Assembly (NCBI RefSeq): GCF_002233675.1
Contig: NZ_NMUQ01000002.1
Location: forward strand, 1,481,621-1,545,620
Origin: Paenibacillus herberti
GTDB taxonomy: Bacteria; Bacillota; Bacilli; Paenibacillales; Paenibacillaceae
DNA length: 64,000 nt
Direction of reading: 5' to 3'
The notes beneath the pieces are model-generated. The model was not told the DNA's origin, made no database searches, and was given only the letters and a program-made list of their open reading frames with translations. The first letter of the stretch is position 1. Every line of letters starts with the position of its first letter. A program made the translations under genes and the position numbers. Shown piece after piece: positions 9,868-18,092 of this stretch.

Positions 9868-9896
9868 TTGACGAAACAATTCCGCTCTGCTATGAT
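9868..9896 (+). promoter_or_regulatory. SigA-type promoter of the organosulfur ABC operon
   Basis: TTGACG (9868-9873) and TATGAT (9891-9896) have an optimal 17-bp spacing. Predicted transcription start is near 9903, about 155 nt before the substrate-binding protein gene. Confidence 0.82.
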
Positions 9897-9897
9897 T

Positions 9898-9931
9898 CAA
9901 TTCATAGTAATTAAATAGGAATTGTATGAAT
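9898..9931 (+). promoter_or_regulatory. Dyad operator overlapping the transcription start (CymR-like candidate)
   Basis: Two nested inverted repeats follow the -10 box: CAATTC (9898-9903) with GAATTG (9919-9924), and ATTCATA (9900-9906) with TATGAAT (9925-9931). The right half contains ATAGGAATT, which resembles the half-site of the firmicute cysteine regulator CymR as I remember it. A repressor bound here would cover the transcription start. The dyad is seen directly; assignment to CymR is inference from the sulfur-related genes downstream. Confidence 0.5.
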
Positions 9932-9947
9932 CTACCGGACGAACCGG

Positions 9948-9997
9948 AGACGCAACGCCGCAGAGCTTATTATGCCCTGCTGCATGCGTCTTTTTTT
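9948..9997 (+). terminator. Leader attenuator hairpin ahead of the ABC operon
   Basis: AGACGCA (9948-9954) pairs with TGCGTCT (9985-9991), with inner GCAG/CTGC pairing, and is followed by a run of seven T. It lies within the leader, 60 nt before the first gene, so it is a candidate transcription attenuator. A frame starting at ATG 9926, with AGGA 5 nt upstream, reads straight through this hairpin and continues in phase into the downstream gene. No S-box consensus was found. Confidence 0.65.
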
Positions 9998-10057
9998 GTT
10001 TCTTACGGGGATTTATTACTGGGATTATGCCGTTTGCCAATAGAGAGGGGAAAAAAC

Positions 10058-11161
10058 ATGAGTACATTTCAAACAGTGAATTACCAAACGTCGTCCACCA
10101 CGGTCAAACGGAATCGAATGAGAAATCGCGCAGCTGCAGCGCTAGCTACCTTATTATCAGCGGCGGTGTTAATTGCAGGCTGCGGAAGCAATGGGGACCA
10201 AGCCGCATCGGCAAACTCGAATGGAGCAGGAGAGCCGGAGGTACTGGAGCTGAGCTATCAGGGCACGGTCGAAGGAGTGACTTTCCCGGAGCTTGCCGAG
10301 GATCTCGGTTATCTGGCCCCAATCAAGCTCAAATGGATCGGCAACACGATCAGCGGGCCGCAAGACATTCAGACGGTGGCAACGGGCCAGGCTGATTTTG
10401 GCGGAGCTTTTAACGGGGCGGTCATTAAACTTGTATCAGCAGGAGCTCCGATCCGCTCCGTCATCAGTTATTACGGTATGGATGAGGAGAACTACAACGG
10501 CTATTTTGTGCTCGAAGACAGTCCCATCAAGAGCGCTCGTGATCTTATCGGCAAAAAGGTTGGCATGAACACGCTTGGTGCCCATGGTGAGTTTGTACTT
10601 AAAGAGTATTTGCAGCGAGGCGGGCTGACGGATGAGGAAATTAAGCAGGTTACACTGGTCGCTTTGCCGCCCGTGAATATTGCGCAATCGCTGCGAGCAG
10701 GCCAGATTGATGTAGCTTCGCTGGGAGGCGTTCTACGTGATAAGTTGTCAGCCGAGGGCGGCGTAAGGAAGTTATTCAGCGACTTCGAGCTATTCGGGGC
10801 ACAGAGCGCGGGGACGATTGTATTCAAGGAAAAATTCATCAAGGATAACCCTAACACGGTCCGCAAGTTCGTGGAGGCGACTGCCAAGGCGATTGAATGG
10901 GCTCGCAATCAGCCTCGGGAAACGGTCATCCAGCGCAGTGAAGCCATTATTAAAAATCGTGGACGCCAGGAAACCGGCACGATTGTGAAGTATTGGAAAA
11001 CGACGAGCTTGGCCGGCAAAGGGGGCACAATTCGCCCAGAGGAATTCGAGATTTGGCGTAAATGGCTGGAGAAAAGCGGAGATAAAAAGGCCGGGGAAGT
11101 AAAGCTGGAGGATCTGTTCACGAATGAATTCAATCCTTATAAAGCTGAAGTAGAGAAGTAA
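10058..11161 (+). CDS. ABC transporter substrate-binding lipoprotein, SsuA/TauA/NMT1-like
   Basis: A 367-residue extracytoplasmic solute-binding protein. A basic N-region and hydrophobic stretch lead to the lipobox LIAGC, with lipidated C42, then a low-complexity linker and a two-lobed NMT1/SsuA-type domain (TVEGVTFPELAEDLGY..., VATGQADFGGAFNGAVIKL, DLIGKKVGMN). Relatives bind sulfonates, nitrate, taurine or thiamine-pyrimidine precursors. With a flavin monooxygenase in the same operon, a sulfonate or other organosulfur ligand is most likely. ATG 10058 follows GAGAGGGG. An in-frame ATG at 9926 would give a 411-residue form spanning the attenuator. It opens the gene set continuing to 14468. 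Confidence 0.88.
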   Translation: MSTFQTVNYQTSSTTVKRNRMRNRAAAALATLLSAAVLIAGCGSNGDQAASANSNGAGEPEVLELSYQGTVEGVTFPELAEDLGYLAPIKLKWIGNTISGPQDIQTVATGQADFGGAFNGAVIKLVSAGAPIRSVISYYGMDEENYNGYFVLEDSPIKSARDLIGKKVGMNTLGAHGEFVLKEYLQRGGLTDEEIKQVTLVALPPVNIAQSLRAGQIDVASLGGVLRDKLSAEGGVRKLFSDFELFGAQSAGTIVFKEKFIKDNPNTVRKFVEATAKAIEWARNQPRETVIQRSEAIIKNRGRQETGTIVKYWKTTSLAGKGGTIRPEEFEIWRKWLEKSGDKKAGEVKLEDLFTNEFNPYKAEVEK

Positions 11162-11197
11162 GGTTAGGCAAGCGTTTTGGAAAGGAGTCGATACGAC

Positions 11198-12064
11198 ATG
11201 AGTGAAAAGCAGCAGCAAGCGGTGATTACAGAGGCGGCCAAAATTAGCTTTCAAAATGTAACGAAGCGGTTCCAGGTTCGCGAGGGGAGGGGCGTATCGG
11301 AATTCACGGCGATGGACGGCGTGAACTTGGATGTACGCCCAGGCGAGTTCATGGCGGTCGTCGGGCCAAGCGGCTGCGGCAAATCAACCTTGTTGGATCT
11401 GCTCGCCGGGTTATCCCATCCGACCTCGGGTCAGATTTTACTGGATGGTCGGCCGATTACCGGTCCAGGGCTGGATCGGGGCATTGTTTTTCAGCAATAT
11501 GCGCTGTTCCCTTGGAGGACGGCACGAGCAAACATTGAGTTCGGCCTGGAAGCAAAGGGATTCAGCCAGAAGGAGCGCCGGGAGCGGGCGCGGCATTATT
11601 TGGCGCTAGTTGGGCTATCGGGCTTCGAAAACCGTTACCCGCATGAACTATCAGGTGGCATGAAGCAGCGTGTCGCGATTGCTCGCAGTCTGGCATTTGA
11701 TCCGGATGTGCTGTTGATGGATGAACCTTTCGCGGCTCTGGACGCCCAGACTCGGGAGAGCTTGCAGACGGAACTGCTGAGCATCTGGGAGCAGACGGGC
11801 AAAACGATTCTCTTCATCACGCATGGTATCGACGAAGCAGTATATCTCGGGCAGAGAGTCGCCGTCATGACGGCTCGGCCGGGAAGAATCAAGCGGATCA
11901 TCGACATTCCGCTCGGCAAGCGTTCGGAGGATGAGGATATCCGCTCCGGAGCCGAATTCGGCGCGCTGCGCCACGAAATTTGGAGCGAGCTGCGGGAGGA
12001 AGTGCAGCGTTCGCAGGCATTTGACCGGAGCCCGGTAACTGCGAAGGCGGGACTGGCGAAATAG
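11198..12064 (+). CDS. ABC transporter ATP-binding protein, SsuB/TauB-like
   Basis: A 288-residue nucleotide-binding subunit of the nitrate/sulfonate/taurine importer family. Seen: Walker A GPSGCGKST (56-64), Q-loop FQQYALFPW (98-106), signature LSGGMKQR (151-158), Walker B VLLMDEPF (171-178) and the H-loop histidine in ITHG (about 209). ATG 11198 follows AAAGGAG. It lies 36 nt after the substrate-binding protein gene and upstream of the permease, so these three encode a complete importer. ATP hydrolysis at the inner face would drive uptake. Confidence 0.95.
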   Translation: MSEKQQQAVITEAAKISFQNVTKRFQVREGRGVSEFTAMDGVNLDVRPGEFMAVVGPSGCGKSTLLDLLAGLSHPTSGQILLDGRPITGPGLDRGIVFQQYALFPWRTARANIEFGLEAKGFSQKERRERARHYLALVGLSGFENRYPHELSGGMKQRVAIARSLAFDPDVLLMDEPFAALDAQTRESLQTELLSIWEQTGKTILFITHGIDEAVYLGQRVAVMTARPGRIKRIIDIPLGKRSEDEDIRSGAEFGALRHEIWSELREEVQRSQAFDRSPVTAKAGLAK

Positions 12065-12194
12065 CCGAGCGTGAATGAACAGCGGGCGGAAGCGTGAACT
12101 ATTCAGTGCATGAACATTTGATTTCATGAACGGTTAAGAGCATAGATGATTGAGCTTGTGAAGGAACGTAATTCGGAGAGGAGCGGGATGCAAA

Positions 12195-13064
12195 ATGAGC
12201 CTAGATAAAGCAATGGCGGCCACGAGCTCTACGGCCGCGGGAGGCCTTGCGACAAGGCAAGCTGGCACTGGCACAGGGCGGGCGGTCGCCGCAGCAGTTC
12301 GTATTCGGTCGGCTGCGGCAAAGGTGCTTCGCAGCACAGCGGCGATTGCCGCTTTTGCCGCAATATGGGAGCTGGCACCTCGACTTGGGTTAGTCGATTC
12401 GACGTTCCTACCCCCGTTATCTACGGTATTGTCGGCCTGGTGGGATCTGGCCGTATCGGGAGCGTTGTTGGAGCATTTTCAAGCGAGCATTGTTCGTTCA
12501 ATCAGCGGGTTGTTGCTTGCCATTACCGTGGCTATACCTTTAGGATTGGCTATCGGTTATTACAAACCGGTGGCCGCGCTGCTGAATCCGCTGTTGGAGC
12601 TGTTCCGCAATACGGCGGCGCTGGCGCTTTTACCTGTATTTATTCTAATTCTCGGCATCGGAGAGACTTCCAAAATCACGATCGTCCTGTTCGCATGCAC
12701 GTGGCCGATTTTGTTAAGTACAGTCAATGGTGTGCGTAGCGTCGATCCGCTGCTCATCAAGTCGGCACGCTCTCTCGGGCTCCAGCCATTCAAGCTTTTT
12801 TTCAAAGTCATTCTGCCGGCTTCGCTGCCGTCTATATTTACGGGAATCCGCCTTGCCGGGGCTTCCTCGATTCTTGTCCTGATCGCGGCTGAGATGGTGG
12901 GGGCGAAGGCTGGGCTGGGTTACTTGATCAACTATACGCAGTACAATTTTCAGATTCCTGAAATGTATGCCGGCATCCTGACGATTTCCGCGCTTGGACT
13001 GCTCATCAATCAAGGCCTGGTGCTGCTGGAGCGCAGATTCTCCGGTTGGAAGAACAATGCTTAA
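12195..13064 (+). CDS. ABC transporter permease, SsuC/TauC-like
   Basis: A 289-residue membrane subunit of the binding-protein-dependent importer. About 40 Ala/Gly/Thr-rich N-terminal residues precede roughly six hydrophobic segments. The cytoplasmic coupling (EAA-type) loop is visible as SARSLGLQPFKLFFKVILPA, which docks onto the ATPase. The start ATG 12195 has GGAGAGGAGCGG upstream. There is a 130-nt gap after the ATPase gene without an obvious terminator. The extended Ala-rich N-terminus is somewhat unusual for SsuC and may partly be a start-site question. Confidence 0.93.
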   Translation: MSLDKAMAATSSTAAGGLATRQAGTGTGRAVAAAVRIRSAAAKVLRSTAAIAAFAAIWELAPRLGLVDSTFLPPLSTVLSAWWDLAVSGALLEHFQASIVRSISGLLLAITVAIPLGLAIGYYKPVAALLNPLLELFRNTAALALLPVFILILGIGETSKITIVLFACTWPILLSTVNGVRSVDPLLIKSARSLGLQPFKLFFKVILPASLPSIFTGIRLAGASSILVLIAAEMVGAKAGLGYLINYTQYNFQIPEMYAGILTISALGLLINQGLVLLERRFSGWKNNA

Positions 13065-13103
13065 GTTTGACGGGTCCATTCGACCACTGGGGAGGAAATA
13101 AAG

Positions 13104-14468
13104 ATGAGTAGAAAAGATAAGATGCGCCTCGGAGCGTTCATGATGATTCCCGGCCACCACGTGGCCTCGTGGAGATATGAGCATAGCAACGCCGAGGGCG
13201 TGCTGGACTATAGCTTTTACCGGCAAGTAGCAAAAACTGCTGAGCGTGGAAAGTTTGATATGGTGTTTCTGGCGGATAGCTATGCGGTGCACGAACGCTT
13301 TCCGCTAGCGCTTGAGCAAGCGGTACAGGTGAGGTTGGAGCCGCTGACGCTGCTTTCAGCGCTCGCAGCCGATACGGAGCGGGTTGGTCTGGCCGGCACG
13401 GTCTCAACGACATACAACGAGCCTTTCCACGTGGCCCGCAAGTTCGCTTCGTTAGATTTTATTAGCGGAGGCCGAGCTGCCTGGAACGTCGTTACTTCGC
13501 ATACAGAAGATGAGGCCCATAACTTCAATCGCGACAAAGAAATGCTCCATGACCTTCGCTACGAGCGTGCGCAGGAATTCGTCGACGTTGTCCGTCAACT
13601 GTGGGACGGCTGGGAGGATGGTGCGCTGGTAGGTGATAAGGAAGGGTCACGCTTTGCAGACCGCTCCAAAATTCATCGGACCAATCATCAGGGCAAATGG
13701 TTCCAGGTGCAAGGTCCGCTGAATGTCGCGCGGCCGCCGCAGGGGCATCCCGTCGTCATCCAGGCTGGTGCTTCAGAGCCGGGAAGGGAGCTTGCTGCTC
13801 GGACGGCAGAGGTCATTTTTACGGCGTGGCAAACATTGGAGGAGGCGCAGTCTTTCTACAAGGATATTAAAGGGCGGCTGGCCCTTTATGGACGGCAACA
13901 TTCGGATTTGAAAATCATGCCGGGAGTTTTCCCGATTATCGGGCGTACCGAGGAGGAGGCGCGCGAGAAAAAGGCACGCTTCGAAGAGTTGATTCCCGTC
14001 GAAACAGGCGTAGCGCTACTATCTGGCTTGATTGGTTTTGACCTTAGCCCATATCCGGTGGACGGTCCGCTGCCAGAGCTGCCGAAGGTAGAGCAGGTGA
14101 ATGGCATCAAGAGCCGATTCCAGCTCATTAAGGATTTGGCCGACCGCGATGAGCTGACCATTCGTCAGCTGTACCAGCGCATTGCTGGAGCTCGCGGTCA
14201 CCGGGAGATCTTTGGCACGCCTGAGCAGATTGCTGATCAGCTGCAGGAATGGTTCGAAAATGATGCCGCCGATGGCTTCAATATTATGCCTCCCTATTTG
14301 CCGGGAGGGCTCGAAGACTTCGTCGACCTCGTCGTACCTGAGCTGCAGCGGCGCGGCCTGTTCCGCACCGAGTACGAAGGCAAGACGCTGCGCGAGAACC
14401 TTGGCCTGCAACGGCCAGCGAATTTCTACGCGGAGAGAGCGGTAGAAAGCAGTGTAACGGCGGGCTAA
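13104..14468 (+). CDS. LLM-class FMN-dependent monooxygenase, NtaA/SnaA/DmoA family
   Basis: A 454-residue bacterial-luciferase-like (TIM barrel) flavin monooxygenase of the nitrilotriacetate-monooxygenase branch. It has the family opening LGAFMMIPGHHVASWRYE, the FLADSYAVHERF segment, SGGRAAWNVVTSH and VIQAGASEPGRELAA. These enzymes use FMNH2 from a separate reductase to oxidise C-S or C-N bonds, for example releasing sulfite or a thiol. Placement at the end of an SsuABC-type operon suggests it processes the imported compound. No flavin reductase gene is seen nearby, so it must be supplied from elsewhere. GGGGAGGA precedes the ATG. A terminator follows. Confidence 0.92.
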   Translation: MSRKDKMRLGAFMMIPGHHVASWRYEHSNAEGVLDYSFYRQVAKTAERGKFDMVFLADSYAVHERFPLALEQAVQVRLEPLTLLSALAADTERVGLAGTVSTTYNEPFHVARKFASLDFISGGRAAWNVVTSHTEDEAHNFNRDKEMLHDLRYERAQEFVDVVRQLWDGWEDGALVGDKEGSRFADRSKIHRTNHQGKWFQVQGPLNVARPPQGHPVVIQAGASEPGRELAARTAEVIFTAWQTLEEAQSFYKDIKGRLALYGRQHSDLKIMPGVFPIIGRTEEEAREKKARFEELIPVETGVALLSGLIGFDLSPYPVDGPLPELPKVEQVNGIKSRFQLIKDLADRDELTIRQLYQRIAGARGHREIFGTPEQIADQLQEWFENDAADGFNIMPPYLPGGLEDFVDLVVPELQRRGLFRTEYEGKTLRENLGLQRPANFYAERAVESSVTAG

Positions 14469-14579
14469 AGACAGCCAGTCAAGAGCACGGCTTAAATTTG
14501 AATACGAATTGCTCGACAAGTGAGTGCGGCTCGAGGTCAAACTCGAGTTCAAATTCGATTCGGAAAAAGTGGCCACATG

Positions 14580-14623
14580 GAGCGATTCCCCTTCATTTTT
14601 TGGAGGAGGGAATTGCTCTTTTT
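14580..14623 (+). terminator. Terminator of the organosulfur operon
   Basis: Arms GAGCGATTCCC and GGGAATTGCTC form an 11-bp stem (one G-T pair) around an 18-nt loop and are followed by TTTTT. It ends the plus-strand operon before the convergent histidine-kinase gene. Confidence 0.85.
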
Positions 14624-14691
14624 GCATTCCATAATCCCTCTCGTAGCAGCGGATGCCCATAACATGGAGACCCGTAGCGGCATGCACCTCC

Positions 14692-15858
14692 TTACTGTTT
14701 TCTTAAAGGTAAGCGAACGATGAACTCCGTCTTGCGCTTAGAGCTATTGGCTTCGATTATGCCGTTATGCAGATCAAGGATGCTTTTGACGATGGCAAGG
14801 CCAAGGCCGCTGCCTCCCGTCTGACGTGAGCGCGAGGCGTCAACACGATAGAAGCGCTCGAACAGATGAGGCAGATGGTTCACCGGAATCGGCTCTCCGT
14901 AGTTGCGGAAGACGATCTCAGCCCATACCGCTTGCTCTGACTCTGATAGGGGTTCATCGGCGGCTTCTTCCCTTGAGTCCGCACTGGCATCGCTTTCCCG
15001 CAAATAGATATCCATCAAACCTCCCGAGGCCCCATATCGAATCGCATTAGTCATCAGGTTCTCGAATACGCGCAGCAGCAGCTCTGGATCGGCATCAACG
15101 AGCAACTGGCTTGGCGAAGGATGGACGGTGCATTTCATGCCGGCCTCTTCAAGCAGGGGATGGAACTCATCCCCTAGCTGCCGGAGAAAAGGATTCAAAT
15201 CCAACCGTTCCAACTGTAATGGCATTCCGCCTCCCGTGACGCGAGTGTACTCGAACAAATCGTCGATCAGCTTGCGCAATACGAGTGACTTATCGTAGGC
15301 AATATCGACATATTGTCGCAGCTCCAGCTCATCGCGATAGCGGTCCTTTTGAATATATTCGAGGAATCCAAGCACCGACGTGAGCGGGGTGCGCAAGTCA
15401 TGGGATACGCCGGTAATCAGGTCGTTTTTAGCTTGAACGGCCGCCCGTTCCTCCTGCTGAGCCAGCTGCAGTTGACTAGCCATATCATTGATCGTTCGGG
15501 ACACCGCGCCAAGTTCGTCGCTGCTTTTGTCCTCGATTCGATGACTCAAATTGCCATCGGCAATCTGCTTCAGTCCATCTGTAATAGCGTCGAAACGCTT
15601 CAGGAAGCGGAGCGACATCCAGTAGAACAGTCCAGCGAACAGCAAGGCGCCAATTACGACCATCACTGGGCCAGATCCGACATATTTGATCACAAATCTG
15701 AGCAGAGGAGTAAGCGGGAAAGAGCGCGACGGATTGTAGCGTAGTAATAAGCTGGACAAGGTGTAGCCTAGCCAAAGGATCGGAGCGATGAGGGCCAGGC
15801 TGAGCACGAAGCGAAATAAAAGTTTCCAAAGAAACGATTGCAGCATCCGGGTCATCAT
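14692..15858 (-). CDS. Two-component sensor histidine kinase (HAMP, HisKA, HATPase_c)
   Basis: A 388-residue membrane kinase. Two hydrophobic segments (about 12-38 and 64-84) flank a short extracytoplasmic loop of only about 25 residues, so stimulus sensing may occur in or at the membrane or through a partner. A HAMP linker follows (about 85-137), then the dimerisation helix with the phosphorylated histidine H153 (GVSHDLRTPLTS), and the ATPase domain with ENLMTNAIRYG and GGSGLGLAIVKS. An acidic Ser/Asp/Glu-rich insertion sits within the ATPase domain before AVWAEIVFRN. The stop of its regulator lies 3 nt upstream, so the pair is one transcription unit on the minus strand. Confidence 0.95.
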   Translation of the reverse strand: MMTRMLQSFLWKLLFRFVLSLALIAPILWLGYTLSSLLLRYNPSRSFPLTPLLRFVIKYVGSGPVMVVIGALLFAGLFYWMSLRFLKRFDAITDGLKQIADGNLSHRIEDKSSDELGAVSRTINDMASQLQLAQQEERAAVQAKNDLITGVSHDLRTPLTSVLGFLEYIQKDRYRDELELRQYVDIAYDKSLVLRKLIDDLFEYTRVTGGGMPLQLERLDLNPFLRQLGDEFHPLLEEAGMKCTVHPSPSQLLVDADPELLLRVFENLMTNAIRYGASGGLMDIYLRESDASADSREEAADEPLSESEQAVWAEIVFRNYGEPIPVNHLPHLFERFYRVDASRSRQTGGSGLGLAIVKSILDLHNGIIEANSSKRKTEFIVRLPLRKQ

Positions 15859-15861
15859 CGC

Positions 15862-16575
15862 TCAGCGTCTCTCCATCTTGTAACCGACGCCCCAGACCGT
15901 CTTAATATAACGAGGCTCTCGTGGATTCTGCTCGATCTTCTCGCGGAGCTTGCGAATATGCACCATGACGGTATTACCCGACTCGAAAAACGTTTCCTGC
16001 CAGACGGTCTCATACAGTTGCTCCATGCTGTACACCCGTCCCGGGCTGCGCATAAGCAGCTCTAAAATGCTGAATTCACGCGGCGTCAGGCGCACTTCAT
16101 TATCCTCTACGGTGACCTGATGCGTGAGCAAGCTCATCGTGATTCCGTCATGCTTCAATATTTCGCCCATACCATTGGAGGAAGCATCGTCAGCTGGCGC
16201 CCGGTAGGAGGCATAACGACGCAATTGGCTTTTGATCCGCGCCACCAGTTCCAGTGGACTGAATGGCTTGACCACATAATCATCTGCCCCGACGCTGAGG
16301 CCGTGGATTTTATCGATTTCCTCACTTTTGGCGGATAGAAAAATAATCGGCATTTGCTTCCGCTCGCGGATCGCCATGCACACTTCAATGCCGTTCATGC
16401 CGGGCATCATGATGTCCAGCACAACAAGATCGATCGGCTCCTGGTCGATCAGCTCCAGCGCTTCTGTTCCCGTCGAGGCGGTCAGCAGGCGGAAATTTTC
16501 CTGTTTCAGGTAAAGGCTTATGAGCTTGATGATCTCGGCTTCGTCGTCGACCATCAGCACGGTTTGCTCCTTCAC
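15862..16575 (-). CDS. OmpR-family response regulator
   Basis: About 237 residues: a receiver domain with the acidic pocket VDDE and phosphoacceptor aspartate in VVLDIMMP (residue 54 from this start), the conserved lysine in VVKPFSP, and a C-terminal winged-helix DNA-binding domain (RLTPREFSILELLMRSPGRVYS, ending VWGVGYKMERR). The GTG at 16575 is preferred over an in-frame ATG at 16602. The ATG has no ribosome site and overlaps a TATAAT-like -10 box on this strand, while AAAGGATGATGGAG precedes the GTG. It precedes and is almost contiguous with the kinase gene, and is divergent from radA. The target genes are unknown. Confidence 0.95.
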   Translation of the reverse strand: MKEQTVLMVDDEAEIIKLISLYLKQENFRLLTASTGTEALELIDQEPIDLVVLDIMMPGMNGIEVCMAIRERKQMPIIFLSAKSEEIDKIHGLSVGADDYVVKPFSPLELVARIKSQLRRYASYRAPADDASSNGMGEILKHDGITMSLLTHQVTVEDNEVRLTPREFSILELLMRSPGRVYSMEQLYETVWQETFFESGNTVMVHIRKLREKIEQNPREPRYIKTVWGVGYKMERR

Positions 16576-16702
16576 GGCTCCATCATCCTTTCTTCTATTC
16601 ATTATAACGGACGAAATCTTACTTTTTTCTTAGTTTGCCTTTAATGGCGGTCTTTGAAATGGTAAACTTTGAAGGATACGTCTTAATCTTAAGGAGCCTA
16701 CT

Positions 16703-18079
16703 GTGGCCAAAATAAAAGTTAAGTTCGCCTGCACCGGATGTGGCACGGAATCGCCCAAGTGGCTGGGCAAATGCCCTGGATGCGGTGAATGGAACACAAT
16801 GGTGGAAGAAAAGGAAGCGGTTGTAAAGACGGCTGGGGTCGGTTTATCCTTCTCAATGTCTCGCACGACGAAAGAAAAGCCGCGTTCCATCATAGATATT
16901 AATACAGGACAGGAGCCTCGCATCGAGAGCAGCATCGGCGAGCTTAATCGTGTGCTTGGCGGCGGAGTCGTCCCGGGCTCACTCATTCTCGTCGGTGGAG
17001 ACCCCGGTATCGGTAAGTCGACGCTGCTGCTGCAAACCTCCCATGCCCTGGCTGCGGCCGGGCTTAAGGTACTGTATATTTCGGGCGAGGAATCCGTACG
17101 TCAGACTAAGTTGCGGGCGGATCGTTTGGGAGCACTCACGGAATTGCTTTATGTACTGTGCGAAACGAATATGGAGCATATTAATGATGCCATAGATTCG
17201 TTAAAGCCGGATTTCCTGGTCATCGATTCTATCCAAACCGTATATGATCCCAGCGTTCAGTCGGCTCCAGGCAGCGTCGCCCAGGTGCGGGAATGTGCGG
17301 CGCACTTCATGCGTACAGCCAAAATCAACGGAATCGCCACTGTGCTCGTCGGTCATGTGACCAAGGAGGGCGCGATTGCCGGTCCCCGCCTGCTGGAGCA
17401 TATGGTGGACTGCGTCCTTTACTTCGAGGGGGAGCGGCATCATTCCTACCGGCTGCTGCGGGCGGTCAAAAACCGCTTTGGCTCCACCAATGAGATCGGC
17501 ATCTTCGAAATGGGCGAGGACGGACTGCGCGAAGTAGCGAATCCTTCCGAGCTGTTCCTGTCGGAACGGCCGCTCGGCGTCTCGGGCTCAACAGTCGTAG
17601 CCAGCATGGAAGGGACGCGTCCGATACTGGTGGAGCTGCAGGCGCTCGTTGCACCGACACATTTCCCTTCGCCGCGGCGCATGTCCACTGGTTATGACCA
17701 TAATCGGATGGCTTTAATTATCGCCGTACTTGAAAAGCGGATTGGTCTATTCCTGCAGACGCAGGATGCATACTTGAATGCGGCGGGAGGCGTGCGGCTC
17801 GATGAGCCGGCCGTCGACCTGGCGGCAGCGGTTGCCCTTGCTTCCAGCTTTAAGGATGCCCCGACAAAGCCGGATGATATTATTTTTGGAGAGGTCGGCC
17901 TGACGGGAGAGGTACGCGCTGTATCGCGAGCGGAGCAGCGGGTCAAGGAAGCTCAGAAGCTGGGCTTCAAGCGAGTTATTATGCCGGAGAAAAGTCTCAA
18001 AGGCTGGAAGCCGCCGGACGATATAAAGATCATCGGCGTGACTACGGTAGCGGAAGCATTGCGCGCGGCGCTTGAATAG
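16703..18079 (+). CDS. radA: DNA repair protein RadA (branch-migration ATPase)
   Basis: A 458-residue RecA-like helicase involved in recombination intermediates. Order: C4 zinc finger (C10, C13, C24, C27), RecA core with Walker [11 protein letters not shown] (98-107), the RadA-specific KNRFG motif (256-260), and a C-terminal Lon-protease-like domain without protease function. The GTG start has AAGGAG 6 nt upstream. It is followed by disA at 13 nt, the usual firmicute pair. A divergent regulator gene lies upstream, so radA probably has its own promoter in 16603-16690. Confidence 0.97.
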   Translation: MAKIKVKFACTGCGTESPKWLGKCPGCGEWNTMVEEKEAVVKTAGVGLSFSMSRTTKEKPRSIIDINTGQEPRIESSIGELNRVLGGGVVPGSLILVGGDPGIGKSTLLLQTSHALAAAGLKVLYISGEESVRQTKLRADRLGALTELLYVLCETNMEHINDAIDSLKPDFLVIDSIQTVYDPSVQSAPGSVAQVRECAAHFMRTAKINGIATVLVGHVTKEGAIAGPRLLEHMVDCVLYFEGERHHSYRLLRAVKNRFGSTNEIGIFEMGEDGLREVANPSELFLSERPLGVSGSTVVASMEGTRPILVELQALVAPTHFPSPRRMSTGYDHNRMALIIAVLEKRIGLFLQTQDAYLNAAGGVRLDEPAVDLAAAVALASSFKDAPTKPDDIIFGEVGLTGEVRAVSRAEQRVKEAQKLGFKRVIMPEKSLKGWKPPDDIKIIGVTTVAEALRAALE

Positions 18080-18092
18080 GGGGTCACCATAT

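Noticed and set aside
9898-10057. S-box (SAM) or T-box riboswitch ahead of the organosulfur operon
   Set aside because: No S-box core or T-box sequence is present; only the dyad and a simple attenuator can be supported.
16601-16606. Promoter for the response-regulator gene from a TATAAT on the minus strand
   Set aside because: The -10 box is perfect, but no acceptable -35 was found at 16-18 bp, so it is not listed as a promoter; it is used only as a weak argument in choosing the start codon.
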